Source: Plasmodium brasilianum (Eukaryota > Apicomplexa > Aconoidasida > Haemosporida > Plasmodiidae). Taken from it: a stretch of DNA of 64,000 bases. This document shows positions 45,670 to 58,012 of the stretch, one piece after another. The DNA is taken from contig NC_090127.1 in the NCBI RefSeq assembly GCF_023973825.1, forward strand, positions 2,965,501-3,029,500. The letters are read 5' to 3'. Each line of letters begins with the position of its first letter. Within the stretch, counting starts at the first letter, position 1. Below the pieces are notes generated by a model, which saw only the letters and a list, made by a program, of their open reading frames with translations, had not been told where the DNA came from and made no database searches. The position numbers were made by a program, and so were the translations under genes.

Positions 45670-47267
45670 ATGCTTTTGCACGGCGCACTTAACAAAAAAA
45701 AGACGAAGATCCCACCAGAATGTAGAGTTAGCACAACTGCCCGTGTACTCCTAATTGCATTAATTGCAATAATAAGTAGACTATTTTGTATAATTTATAC
45801 GATTATATGGAATAAACTGATAAATAACTACAAGTTTAGTAACAATATATTATGTTATGGGGATAAGGGAGGGGGGACATTATGGCAGTATATAAAGTGT
45901 TTTTCGTACTGGGATGGAGAATATTTTTTAAGACTTTCATTAAATGAAACTGAATATCTGTATGAACAAAATCATGCGTTTTTTCCCTCATTACCATTAA
46001 TTATAATATATACAAAGAATCTACTAAAAAGGTTTCTTTTAAATATGAACGAATGCGAAATGCATGTTTTAATAGCATTAGTAATAAATAATTTGTTTTT
46101 TGTTTGTTCTACAATTGGAGTGTATGTTTTTCCATTAGTTCATTTTAAGAGCAGAAAAAATGCATATTATGATGAAGAAGAAGAAGAAGAGCAGCAAACG
46201 CTGCAACGACAGAAGCAACGACAGCAGCAACGACAGCAGCAGCAACGTGGATATGCACTGCCATCTACAAGTGAACAAAATTGCTTTTATTTGCGTAATG
46301 TTAAGGACAAGGAGGAGTATAACCGCTTTAGTTTCTTTTTATCAATTTTATATACATTTAGTATAGGAAATATTCATGTTAGTTCTTTTTATAATGAAAG
46401 TATTTTTAGCTGTTTCTCAATATGGGGATTTAACTTTTTACAATTATCTGTAAGTTGGTATAAGATGAATGTTGTTTTCGAAATTTTAGCAGTGATTTCT
46501 TTTTTTATAGCATCTTGTTTTAGGTCCAATGGTATTTTATTCTTAATACCTCTTTTTTTTTTCAACATACATACCTGTAAATTTTTTGAATATATTATTA
46601 GCACACAACTTTGTATCAGTAAAGAGAAGAAACGTAAACATAAAATTACAATAATTTCTTATTTTTCTACCAAAAGACACATTTTTTCTTTTATAATTCA
46701 TTGGTTAAAAGCTTTGATTGAAGCAATAGTAATAGTTTCCCCATTCATCATTTTTCAATTTTACTCGTATCAGTTATACTGTGTCCAACAAGAGCACAAT
46801 GATTTGTGGAATGAGCAAAATATAAAATTTTCTTCATTTCTAAATAATTTTCGTAAAAACTTTTTCAATAATTTCAATATATGGAATAATAAAAAAAATA
46901 TATTGATAAATAGACCATGGTGTAATAAAAAACTTCCTTTTGTTTATAATTATATACAATACAAATACTGGAATGTCAAGTTTTTAAAAATTTTTAAATC
47001 GCCAAATTTTAATATCTTATATTCGGCACCTATATTTTTTATATCATTTCATTGTGTGCACAACTTTTTCAGATATAACAAATTCATCCCCTCCAATATA
47101 TTAGTCTTCTTTCATCCCTTTTTTGGAAGCATAATTCATTTGGGCATTTTATCTCTTTACATTTTGATATTTGCGCATAACGAGGTTAAAATTATCCACA
47201 CAGGGAAGCGATACGTGTGTCTATACATGTTTGCGTTACATAGTTGATACAAACACATGTAAATGGA

Positions 47268-47304
<37 letters not shown>

Positions 47305-48074
47305 TCTTGTGCACATTTTGATGATCACCCACCCAATATCCTGCACGTTCATAATTTTTTTCTTTTTTTTGTTTATAAAATTTATGAACATGCAATATGT
47401 TTTTTCTTTTTTTACGAATAAAAATACGTGCAATTTTTATGTTTTCGTTTTTGAACCACCGTTTGCATTTCCTTCTCTTTGCACAAATTTTTATATTATT
47501 ATTGTCAGTTATGGAAACATAAATACACACATGTGCCTAAGCGTATATAAAAACGTTTCGCACATGCCCGATATCTGCATTACGCTGTTATGTTTTCCTG
47601 TTGAGTTTTTAACTATTGAACAATTGAGTGATATTTGCAAATTATGATATGTTCATCTGAAATGTATCTACGTAATTACGTAACTACGCATATACGAATG
47701 TGCGGATGTATGAATGTATGGATGAAATTTTTTTTTTCTTTTCCGTTTTTCAAGAACCGTGTATTATATTTTATTGTTTTCAAAACTATAATAGTACATG
47801 ATATGAGAAAAATGGCACGCATATGTTCGTTTGTTGTTTGTTTGCTTGTTCATTTAAATATAATTTTATCTCTATTTATTTGTTTCTTTTTCTTTTTCTT
47901 TTTTTTCCCGTTATGCAGATAATACTTAGGCTAATTATAAGCTCCCCGATGTTCTACCTACATTATGCTTACTTATTAAAATATTTTGAAAAATGGAATT
48001 ATCTCTTTTTTGTGAATTTAATGTTTTTTTTTGTGGGACCTCCTTTATTTGGGACATATATTGGGTGGACATAG
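45670..48074 (+). CDS. PIGV: GPI mannosyltransferase 2 (PIG-V)
   Basis: An ER multi-pass enzyme that adds the second mannose to the GPI precursor, which anchors most Plasmodium merozoite surface proteins. Two exons, 45670-47184 and 47919-48074, are joined in phase 0 (CGAG|GTTAAA to TATGCAG|ATAATA), 556 residues. Many hydrophobic helices are visible. The family signature is clear: SYWDGEYFLRLSLNETEYLY followed by QNHAFFPSLPLIIIY, and later ISFFIASCFRSNGILFLIPL. The last exon ends IISSPMFYLHYAYLL and FFVGPPLFGTYIGWT, as expected for a membrane-embedded C-terminus. A Gln/Arg-rich insert at about 46165-46250 sits in a loop. The 734-bp intron holds (TA)n at 47273-47300 and poly(T)-rich DNA. Confidence 0.9.
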
Positions 48075-49022
48075 ACCGGCTCGTATGTAAACATATTTTG
48101 AAGGTTCACAAGATAAGCAAGTTTGTATAAGCCTGTGCGTATAAATAATACACCCACAGAACACATATATATATGTATATATGTATATATATGTATATAC
48201 GTATATATATGTATATACGTATATATATGTATATATGTAAATGCGCACGGACATTTGTGTTTATGTACTTATTGCCGCTGCACTTCTCACGGCTGATCAT
48301 ATTTTATATTTAACAATTAACAAGCAATTTTTGAAAAAAAGAAAAATATACATAAATGCGCATAAATATGCATAAAAAAATGAACATCAAATAATGCATT
48401 GGAAACGGTACGGATTTTCCCTTAACAATTAATTATAATTATATTTGTTATAATAACTGCTTCTGTAATTTGTCATATTCAAAAAGGGGGTACTCGTGCG
48501 TTTGCACACTTATATACATGTATGTATATATATATAGATATATATATATACATACAGATACAGATATAGATGCAGATATAGATACAGATATAGATGCAGA
48601 TATAGATACAGATATAGATGCAGATATAGATACAGATACACACACTGGCGTATAAGCCTTTCCACTGATTTATGTTCCACCTTTTGTTAGTCACCTACAT
48701 GGAGCTTGAAACTTTGATAAAAAAATGATTTTTCTTAATCAAGCTTTATCCGTTCATTAAAGTCCAAATTTTATTTATTTTTTTTTTTTATGGAAATTTA
48801 TACTTTGATAAGTTTTATTACAAAACACGGGAATGTCATAACTTAGGATACTCCATTAAGTTATACTGTAGCTGCTTACACTACAAGTAGTTGCACTGTA
48901 ACCAGATTTCGAACATTTTGTCGTATTATTTCTTCAATTTGGATGAAAATATGCAGTTAATGTTCCAATTTTAAAAAAGATATAATATAGTGAATCAGTT
49001 AGCGGTAGCTAGAAGAGTTAAA
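48075..49022. other. Convergent intergenic region with TATA/GATA-type repeats
   Basis: Between the PIG-V and FKBP35 ends. It holds atatatgtatatacgtat repeats (48165-48240) and an 18-bp gatatagatgcagatataga array (about 48550-48640). No gene seen. Confidence 0.75.
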
Positions 49023-49937
49023 TTATTTAGCGGTGCTTTTTTTTTCTTCATATAAACTACCTTTATCAAACATTCCACCAAATGTTAGTTTATCCTTTTT
49101 TCTAGCTTCCCTTAGTTTATTTATGCACAGTTCATAACTATTTCTAATATCTATATTTTTTGGATTCAAAGATGCAGCTTTATATAAATTATCCTTGGCA
49201 TCTTCTAAAAATCCAAAATGCATATTTGCAACACCTAATTTGTACAAAGCTTTAACGTTATTTTTGTCTATCTTAAGGACCTTGGAAGCATGTTCAATAG
49301 CATTAGGATAATCCTTGTTTTTATTATAACATGTTGATAAATTTAAATTACAAATAATTTCTATATTTTTCTTTTTTTCTAATAAAATATCTTCCCATTC
49401 TTCTGTGTGCATAAAGAAGTCAAGAGCCTCTTTATATTTCGAAATAGCATCATTAATTTCCTCTTTTTTAAATAATTCATTTCCTTCTTCTTTTAAATCA
49501 AAAGCAGCTTGTATTTTTTCTTCATTTGTATAATCATATATACTTTTTTTTGCTTCTCGAAAATTTAATAGCTCAATTTCGAAAATTAAAATACTGTTTC
49601 CTGGAATACTATCTCCACACCCTTCTTCCCCATATCCATATTTACTATCCAAACGAACTGAACATTTTTCATTTTTTTTCATAGAAGCTACACATATGTC
49701 CCATCCTTTAATAACTTCTCCTTGACCTAAATGAAATTTGAAAGGTATATTTCGATCACGTGAGGAATCAAAAACTTTTCCATTACTTTCTAATTTTCCT
49801 ACATAATGTACTGTTACTTCGTTCCCTTTTTTTGGTTTGTTATCTTCTCCTTCTTCTCCTTTTCTTAATATGGTCTTTATCACACCTCCATCTTCAGTTA
49901 AGTGTACTTGTTCATATTCTTCCTTATTTTCCATCAT
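49023..49937 (-). CDS. FKBP35: FKBP35, FK506-binding prolyl isomerase with TPR domain
   Basis: The parasite's FK506/rapamycin-binding immunophilin, a peptidyl-prolyl cis-trans isomerase that also binds Hsp90. A single exon of 304 residues from the ATG at 49937 (a second ATG follows at once, at 49934). The FKBP domain includes [35 protein letters not shown] (FK506-pocket residues) and [17 protein letters not shown], then FEIELLNF. Three TPR units follow ([59 protein letters not shown]). The C-terminal basic segment ([18 protein letters not shown]) matches the P. falciparum protein. Just upstream TTTGTAG|GC could be the acceptor of a 5' UTR intron. Confidence 0.97.
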   Translation of the reverse strand: MMENKEEYEQVHLTEDGGVIKTILRKGEEGEDNKPKKGNEVTVHYVGKLESNGKVFDSSRDRNIPFKFHLGQGEVIKGWDICVASMKKNEKCSVRLDSKYGYGEEGCGDSIPGNSILIFEIELLNFREAKKSIYDYTNEEKIQAAFDLKEEGNELFKKEEINDAISKYKEALDFFMHTEEWEDILLEKKKNIEIICNLNLSTCYNKNKDYPNAIEHASKVLKIDKNNVKALYKLGVANMHFGFLEDAKDNLYKAASLNPKNIDIRNSYELCINKLREARKKDKLTFGGMFDKGSLYEEKKSTAK

Positions 49938-52900
49938 GCCTACAAAAGGGCAAGGTGCAAGCAAGTTTTTACGCGTGCGTCAAAGGGTACATACGGGAAT
50001 GCAGTTATATGTACTATATGTATATGCATATATGTACTATATGTATATGCATATATATACGTATGTATATATTTACCCTCGTACATTTACTCTCACATAA
50101 CTGCTATGAAATATTCTCATATGTAAGGAAGAACAAATCGGAAATAGAGAGAAACTTAAAATTTTCGAAATTCGAAAAGGTACGCAAGATAGCGTTATAA
50201 ATAAAATTACGAAGTGCTATAAAAACAGTATATCAATCGTACTATTTGTAAAAGGGCTTACTAAGAAGGGATACAACTCCAACAGTAAGAAGCAGAAAAT
50301 ATTATATAATGGAAAAGAAATTATCTCAAATAATAAAAAAGAATATTCGAGAAAAATTAATCTTTATACTTGGTGTAATAATATAATAAAAAAGGAGGTC
50401 CTTTTTTTTTTTATAATATAAAATTTTATACTGTGAAAAAAAAAAAAAAAAAAAAATTCTAATATAAAATAGTATTTAATTAAAATACATATTTTTTCTT
50501 CCTACTACTCAGTTGAACATATTTAAACATTCATGTTTTTTTTTTTTTTTTTTTTTTTTTTGATTTTTATATATATAACAATTTTTTGACATTAATTTAA
50601 AAGAGAGTAATTCTTAAAGGTAAAAAAAAAAATAATTGTAAAATATATTATTATTTTTTTTCTATTAAGCGTATATGATTGCATTTGTGAAAGCAAGTAT
50701 ATTTTAACACAAGTTTAAGGAACCATAAAAAAAAGAGAAGTAATTCGCCAATCTTAAATTAATTTCTGATTGTAGTTTCTTGGGGCTATTTTATATATGT
50801 ACAATAATTTGTTTTTATGTAAAAGAGTTAACAAGGGTTTTAGAAAGATTTATTTTTTTTTTTTTAGCATTAAGCTTTTTTATTTTTAATATTTATTCAT
50901 TCAATTTTTTTTATATTTCGATAAGCTTAATGCTCTTTAAAAAGTGTGGGATGTTTTAAAGAATGCGAATTTTTTTTATTTCACTCAGGAGGAAAATATA
51001 GAGATATCGTAAGTATGATAAACTTGAAAAGCAATATTAATGAAAAGAACACTTTCTCTGTATTTGTGTATTATATATATGTAACACGGGAAAAGTGTGC
51101 ACAGGAACGAACTTGAGTGAGAATGCGCAAGAATAACAATTTTTTCCTTTTTCAGTTACTCGTGTATTCATATGTTCGTATGTTAGTATATTCGTGTATT
51201 CATATGTTCGTATGTTAGTATATTCGTATGTTCGTATGTTCGTATATTCGTATATTCGTATATTCGTATGTTCGTATGTTCATTTATCCGTTTATTCATT
51301 TTGAAAGCAAGAAGACCACAAAATGATTGGCCATAATTAAGTACAGCTTTAGCCTTATTTTTGAAATATAGTTTTGTTTTCATTTATGTTTTCATTTATG
51401 TTTTCATTTATGTTCTCATTTTTGTTCTCATTTACGTTCTCATCTACGTTCTCATTTACGTTCTCATTTATGTTTATTTATTTATTTTTTATTTTTTTTT
51501 TTAAATGTAAACATCATATATATGCTGTTCAAAGTTTTATCCATGTGTATTGTTTGGAAAATTTCCTATTAATTTTTAATAAGAGGAAAATTGTTCTTGT
51601 TTATAATGAAGCAAGAACGACAGACTATAACATGAAACACAATAAGTGGTTTAAAGGTAAAAAATATGTAAGTTGTTACTATTGCTGTTTTTATATTAAA
51701 CAAATAAAGGGGGCGGGAAAAAAAAAAAAAGAGGCATATAAAAAAAAAATGAAAAACCAATTTAATAATTAAAAATCATAATATAAAAGCACAAAAGGAG
51801 CTTGTTCATAAATTTCCCAATTTTATTAACAAGTCAGAAATGCTAAGGAACCAAAATTACTATACACCAACAGATCTACAACTTGCGTATTACCTGATCG
51901 CTTGCACACGTGAAAAGATGCGCACGTAAAAAAGGATGCATATACATATATACACCTAGGAATACACGTACAAACATACACATACGTTTACATTTGCATA
52001 TACAGACATGTGCTTATATGAACACATTTGTAACTTCTGTTTCTCAATTTCTCATGGCTTAAAAATAATAAGCTGTTCATTTTGCATTTTTTTCCGTTAA
52101 CATTCTGTCAGCTAAAGATTTAATTTTAACATGAACATGCATATAAAAAAGTACATATAAATACGGAACAAAATAAAATTTTGCATTAACATGGAATAAT
52201 TTTATTTAAGGAAAAGTTAAAAAAAAAAAAAAAAAAAAAAGTAAAAGGTTAAATTGTGAGGAAAATTTTAAAGCTACGTATAAAACATAGAGCTAAAAAA
52301 TTTTGAAATTTAAAATAATGAAAAATTAAATACATAATTGAATATCCAATTAAATACTTAATTGAATATCCAATTAAATACATAATTGAATATCCAATTA
52401 AACGCATAATTGAATTCCTCAATTAAATAAATAATTGAATACATAATTAAATACAAAATTTTTAGCTTCCATGTGGGAGAAAGGAATTTTATATTTGTTT
52501 CATGTGTGATATGAACGCAAATATGTACCTATGCATATGTGCACGTATGCGTATGCGTGTATATATGTAAGTACTCGCGAGTGTATATAATTAGTAAGAG
52601 GGCAAGAGTAAACTTTCGAATAAAATAGCGTGAGGAAAACATACAGTTGTATGTGTGTATATACACATATATATATATATATATGTACATATACATAATA
52701 TTCATAATGATAACTTTATTTTCCCCCTTTTTTTCTACCTCATATTTTGAAGTTACAATTGAAAATAAATCATTGCTTCAAGAATAAGAAAGCACAATAA
52801 GTAAAAGTGTACAATATATGTATGATTTCATAGAAAACAAGATATAATACCAAATACCATTTTACACATATGCACAATATATTAAAAACATATAAGATAT

Positions 52901-53921
52901 TGACAAAATATACCCAATATAATGTTTCGCACACACAAAAATGCGTGGGAATTTATGTGTACATATGTTTGAATATGTTCCTTTTTTTTTTTTTTTTTTT
53001 TCTTTTTGTAAATTAGCAAAAATGTGCAACTCTTATTTTAATTCCTATTTTTTCTCGTTCACATATAAATATATGTTCGTGTCTGTGTTAGTGTCTGTAC
53101 TCGTGTATATGTAAGCATATGTGTATGTATAAATGTACGTACAATTCCAAGTTTATCACGTATACTTGTGCGTATATTTTTATGTATATGCGCGTAAATG
53201 CATGTATATACAAATATGCGCGTATATGCATGTATATACAAATATACATATATATATCTATATATATAAATAAATGTATAAATATATGTACATTCAGGCG
53301 CGCATATTTAATCATTCGTCTACGCAAGAATTTTTTTTTTTTTTTTTTGTGTTCATGCAGAAAAATATTTTTTTCTTCTGTTGTAATAACATCCATGTAG
53401 AATAAAATTTTTTTTAATTATGATCTTCATTTTTCTTTTTTTCGATTTATATATAATAGAAGTGACAAAATCAAAATTAAAGAAAAGAAAATTTCATATC
53501 AGCTGTTTGGAAAAATTTCTCAAACGTGCTTTTATTTAAAATAAGTGTGTACATCTACGCATGTATATATATGTACACATGTAAACAGCAATTTTTAAGT
53601 CATTTTTTTTAAATTTTCATGAAAAATCATTTGAGTATCACCTGACTGGCTATGTATATGGCAAAGGGAAATTTTGTTCTAGACAATTTTTTTTTGTTTA
53701 TTTGATTGGTATAAATACCTGCTTGCACAAGTATATATATGCATATGTGTATACGTACATGTGTACCCATAGCTTTCATTTTTTTAAAGGAAATTTTTTT
53801 ATAACTGGTTTTACCTTCTGTTTTATGGATTTTTTTTTTTTTTTTCTGTATAAACCTGTTTCCTCCATTTAATGCGTTTTATTTCTTTATTTTTAGGTAA
53901 ACTTGTTTGAATGACCATACA

Positions 53922-53968
<47 letters not shown>

Positions 53969-55217
53969 ATATATTGTCTGCTTCTTAAAAGACAAAGTGA
54001 GCCTTCTTTAGCTTTAATTTTAGCCTTAACATTAGCTTTAACTTTAACTTTAACTACTGTTTGTTTGAACATACATTTTTAAATTCCCATTTTTGCATAT
54101 TTACATCTTCCCTTTTATTTAGATTATTTTGTTTACTGCTTAAACAATGTGCATTGTTTTTCAGTGGCGGACATTAAAGAGCTTTGCGCATAATTTTAAT
54201 TATATATACATACATACACACATTCATACATAATATATACATATTCGTTTATATTCATATGCGTATATATTACAAATAGATTTGCCCATTTTCCTCCCAT
54301 GTGTTAACGAGTAAATGTAAATGCACACTTATAGAGGTTTAATAAATAACGTTAATAGCATTTTTAAAAATAGCATATTTTGATAAAGATGATGTATTAT
54401 TTTTGTTAAACAGAATTACAATTAGAGTTAGATGCTTTTAGTAAACAGCTGTCACAAAGTGGGCATAGCGTCTACCATGTATGGAAGCAGCTCCGTTTGC
54501 TTCATTTTAATTTATTCCACGTATATCTTTACGTTCTAAGCATTTGGTGCGATTTTCGAGATTTGTGCAATTTGTTCCATTTGTTCCATTTGTTCCATTT
54601 GTTCCATTTATGCCATTTGTTCCATTTATGCCATTTGTTCCATTTATGCCATTTGTACCTTTTTTTCGTCCTTTTAATGTTCGTGTTATAGTCTATTTTA
54701 TCTTTTAATCCTTTTCGCACTTTTTAATTTTTTAATTTTTTTTTTTTTTTTTGTGAATATTTGTGTTGAGCATACAAACTAGCCAAAAAGGTGCAATTTT
54801 TTTTGTATTAAATTTGAAAAAGTTTATGTACCTGAACATTTTGCATGTATATGTGCGCATGCACTTCATACCTGTGTTAACAAACATTCGGTAATCCAGG
54901 ACAAGGAAAAAAAAAAAAAATTATAAATTATATATATATGTATATATATATGTATATATGTATGTATATATGTATGTATATATGTATATATGTATGTATA
55001 TATGTATATATGTATATATGTATATATGTATATATGTATATATGTATGTATATAAAATAAAAAAGGAATAAAAGAAAGGAAACGCGGAAAGGACCAAAAG
55101 GTTAAGAATAATAAATAGATTAATAGGAAGACCTATTAGCAGACAAATACGTGTCATAATAAGGCGAATTACATGGGCGGAAAAATCGATTAAGATCTAG
55201 TAAGAGGAACAGGAAAA
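49938..55217. other. Large divergent intergenic region, 5.3 kb
   Basis: Separates FKBP35 (minus) and the NAK-type kinase (plus). No gene can be supported. It holds ttcgtatgttcgtat repeats (51165-51285), ttcatttatgttttcatt repeats (51378-51475), a 25-bp taaatacataattgaatatcc array (52325-52440), (TA)n (53927-53960), a ctttaactttaac block (54010-54055), ttgttccattt repeats (54575-54655) and tatatatgta repeats (54930-55050). Isolated exon-like segments occur near 50108-50185, 51490-51665, 53345-53550 and 54155-54180, but they could not be assembled. Confidence 0.6.
52320..52445. repeat. 25-bp tandem repeat (ttaaatacataattgaatatccaat)n
   Basis: Four to five copies, diverging toward the right end, in intergenic DNA. 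Confidence 0.85.
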
Positions 55218-57542
55218 ATGCTAAAGTTTAGGAGCATATGCACCACGTTAATAGGAGGAAAGATATACAACATAAATGGGAGGACCATAAGGGAGGAGAA
55301 ACTATTATCTGAAGGAGCATATTCATTTGTATATTTGGCTAAAGATTTAAATACAAATAAAATATATTCTATAAAAAAAACTATATGTCAAGATAAGGAA
55401 AAATTAGAAATGGCAAAAAAAGAAATAAATATACTTAAAAGTTTACCTCCACATAAAAATATTGTTCAGTATTATGGGTCTACAGTTATTGCAGAAAATA
55501 ATTATAGAATTGTAATTATGTTAATGGAATATTGTGAAAAGGGAAATTTATTAAATATATTTGAAAAAAATAAAGATAAAATCAAAGAAAATCATATTGT
55601 TAAAATACTTAAGGATATAATAACAGGATTACATTTTCTACATACACAAGAAATACCAATTATCCATAGAGATATAAAACTAGAAAATATTTTATGCGAT
55701 AATAATGGTGTTTATAAGATCTGCGATTTTTGCTCACATACAATTTCTAATTCAATATTTCCAAATGATTTAGTTAAAAATTCTTTTTATATATTAAAAG
55801 AAGAAATAGAAAGAGATACAACATTAATATATAGACCTCCTGAACTAATTGATTTATATTCAAATTTAGAAATATCATGTAAAGTTGATTTATGGATGGT
55901 TGGATGTATTTTATATTTATTACTTTTTAAAATTCATCCTTTTCAAAATAATAATAATAATCTTTTATCCATTATTAATGGTAGTTTTACTATTCCTTAC
56001 AATTCTAAATATTCTAAAAGAATCATTTCTATTTTACTTATGACTTTAAATAAAAACCCTCAAAAAAGAATTGACTCTACAACTCTTTTGTTCATTTTAG
56101 AAAATTATGCAGACTTGAAAACCTGGTTCATGCATATTCCTGCAGATATAAAAAGGAGAGTTAATCAAATCTTTGAAAAAATGAATGAACTAAATCTAAA
56201 CAATAAGAAAAACGAACTAATAGAAATTAGCAGCGATAAAATTGTAGATGTAAAAATTAGTTCAAAGGAGTATCAAGTTCCTGTGCCAAAGAGCAGTACT
56301 AACTTTTTGAAATTCTTCAGTGCAGGAAATACGTCTGCGGACGCGTTTAAGAAAAGGGTGGGCCTGTCGGCGGTCGAGACGGCAACTGCTGCTACATCTA
56401 CTACTGCTACATCGACTGCTGCTACATCGACTGCTGCTATATCGACTGCTGCTACATCGACTGCCGCTACATCGACTGCTGCTACATCGACTGCTGCTAC
56501 ATCGACTGCCGCTACATCGACTGCTGCTACATCGACTGCCGCTACATCGACTGCCGCTACATCGACTGCTACCACTTCTACTGCTGCCACTTCTACCGAT
56601 GCTTCTCTCCCTGGGAAGGGGAGCAACGTGGTGAACGACATTACACAAGCAAAGGGAGTTAAACTCATAAGCATTGAAAATATAACAAGCGCAGCTGTTA
56701 TTGCTATAAATGATGCAAAAGAAAACGTGGACTTGTTAAACCTCGACACAAAATTTCATCATACAGTGGTGGATCCAAATGAGAACAACAAAAAGGGTTC
56801 CAAAAATAATGAAAACATATTAAAAGATGTCCAAATGGACAAGGATCTAAATTTATTTGAGATGAACTGTAGCAATGCACGCAATGATGATGCCGGGAGT
56901 AGAAGCATCGACGTAGAACGAAACGATCAAATTAACAGGAGCAGCAATGATGTTAACAACAGCTTTAATTGTTTTTTTGACCCCTGGAGCGTTTCCAATG
57001 GAAGTGATGTATCTGCCTCTGATAAGACTTTCTTAACGTCCTTAAAAAAAAATAGTAACAAGAATTTCTCTCAAAATGGTGGTAGCAGTTTTCTAAATGG
57101 TAGTAGAAGTAACTTCCCATATGATGGTATCAACTTTCAGAATGATGGAGATTTTAAGTTCGAAAATTCGTGTACACTAAATAACTGTACAAACAACTTT
57201 AACGAGTGGAAAGACAACCATAAAAATTGCTCTAATATTAATGACGCTTTCTATAATTTAGACTACTTTGAAGAAATAGATCATGATAATCATAATGATG
57301 GTAATAAAAGTGGTTCTAATGATGGTCCTAATAATAATGATGATGGTAAGAACAGGGATGATAACAATATTCCCAATTTTGACGGGAGTAAAACAAAAAC
57401 AGAAGAGGAGGGCCCTTATAATTGGAACAATTCCATTTTAAATGACTTTAAAAAGAGAAGCTCGTCCAAACTGATTGCATCAGACAAGAACGACAAGTTT
57501 TCAGAACTCCTTGAGGATTTTCAAAAAACTTTCATCAAATGA
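55218..57542 (+). CDS. NAK-family (AAK1/GAK-like) serine/threonine protein kinase
   Basis: 774 residues, one exon from the ATG at 55218. The kinase domain occupies residues about 22-300 and has NAK features: SEGAYSFVYLAKD, IKK (catalytic Lys53), LMEYCEKGNLL, IIHRDIKLENILC (Asp152, Asn157), TTLIYRPPELIDLYSN (like YRAPEMVDLYS of GAK and AAK1) and KVDLWMVGCILYLLLF. NAK kinases phosphorylate the mu subunits of clathrin adaptors, so a trafficking role is likely, although that is inference. The metal-binding DFG is DFC here (Asp170-Phe-Cys172). The C-terminal 470 residues are disordered, with an Ala-Thr-Ser repeat (about 56390-56600) and Asn/Asp-rich stretches. NPF- or DPW-like peptides (for example FFDPWS) may bind adaptors or EH domains. 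Confidence 0.88.
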   Translation: MLKFRSICTTLIGGKIYNINGRTIREEKLLSEGAYSFVYLAKDLNTNKIYSIKKTICQDKEKLEMAKKEINILKSLPPHKNIVQYYGSTVIAENNYRIVIMLMEYCEKGNLLNIFEKNKDKIKENHIVKILKDIITGLHFLHTQEIPIIHRDIKLENILCDNNGVYKICDFCSHTISNSIFPNDLVKNSFYILKEEIERDTTLIYRPPELIDLYSNLEISCKVDLWMVGCILYLLLFKIHPFQNNNNNLLSIINGSFTIPYNSKYSKRIISILLMTLNKNPQKRIDSTTLLFILENYADLKTWFMHIPADIKRRVNQIFEKMNELNLNNKKNELIEISSDKIVDVKISSKEYQVPVPKSSTNFLKFFSAGNTSADAFKKRVGLSAVETATAATSTTATSTAATSTAAISTAATSTAATSTAATSTAATSTAATSTAATSTAATSTAATSTATTSTAATSTDASLPGKGSNVVNDITQAKGVKLISIENITSAAVIAINDAKENVDLLNLDTKFHHTVVDPNENNKKGSKNNENILKDVQMDKDLNLFEMNCSNARNDDAGSRSIDVERNDQINRSSNDVNNSFNCFFDPWSVSNGSDVSASDKTFLTSLKKNSNKNFSQNGGSSFLNGSRSNFPYDGINFQNDGDFKFENSCTLNNCTNNFNEWKDNHKNCSNINDAFYNLDYFEEIDHDNHNDGNKSGSNDGPNNNDDGKNRDDNNIPNFDGSKTKTEEEGPYNWNNSILNDFKKRSSSKLIASDKNDKFSELLEDFQKTFIK
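56388..56600 (+). repeat. Coding 15-bp repeat (AATST)n in the NAK-type kinase
   Basis: About 14 copies of gctgctacatcgact variants encoding Ala-Ala-Thr-Ser-Thr in the tail. GC-richer than its surroundings, and open in opposite-strand frames as shadows. Confidence 0.95.
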
Positions 57543-57735
57543 ATGGTTAGGTGGTTGAGTTTGTGGAGAAGTGGAATACCCCGTTAATATCAGTTTGTTT
57601 GGTACAGTTTTTACTCCATTTTGATCCAATTATTATTTTTTTTTTTTTTGATGCTTCTTCTTCCTTTTTAATAAGTTTGTTTTGTATAAGTCTGCTTTCA
57701 TCCATTTCATGTATTTATCTTTTTATTTTTTTATT

Positions 57736-57787
<52 letters not shown>

Positions 57788-58012
57788 AATTATGTAATCA
57801 CGGATATTACAATTAATTAAAAAACAAATTGTAACAAAAAAAATAAATAAAAACTCATCATATATGAAATATTTGAAATGGGGGAGATGAAAAAATGAAT
57901 CAAAAAAAAAAAAAAAGGAAAAATGGTGTAAGTGGTATAAGCGATACAGTGGTAGGAAGTACAAAGGATGTCAACTGAAATATAATAATATATTTTTTTT
58001 TTTTTTTTTTTT
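57543..58012. other. Convergent intergenic region with a 47-T run
   Basis: 470 bp between the kinase and uroporphyrinogen synthase ends. A pure run of 47 T (57737-57783) is flanked by other poly(T)/poly(A) runs. No gene. Confidence 0.8.

Noticed and set aside
53995..54055. Telomere-like ctttaacttt block
   Set aside because: Plasmodium telomere repeats are GGGTTYA; this block lacks the G-run and sits inside a chromosome among conserved core genes.
56262..56749. Minus frames of 128 and 158 codons rich in Ser-Arg-Cys or Val-Asp-Ala
   Set aside because: Antisense shadow of the AATST repeat in the NAK-type kinase.
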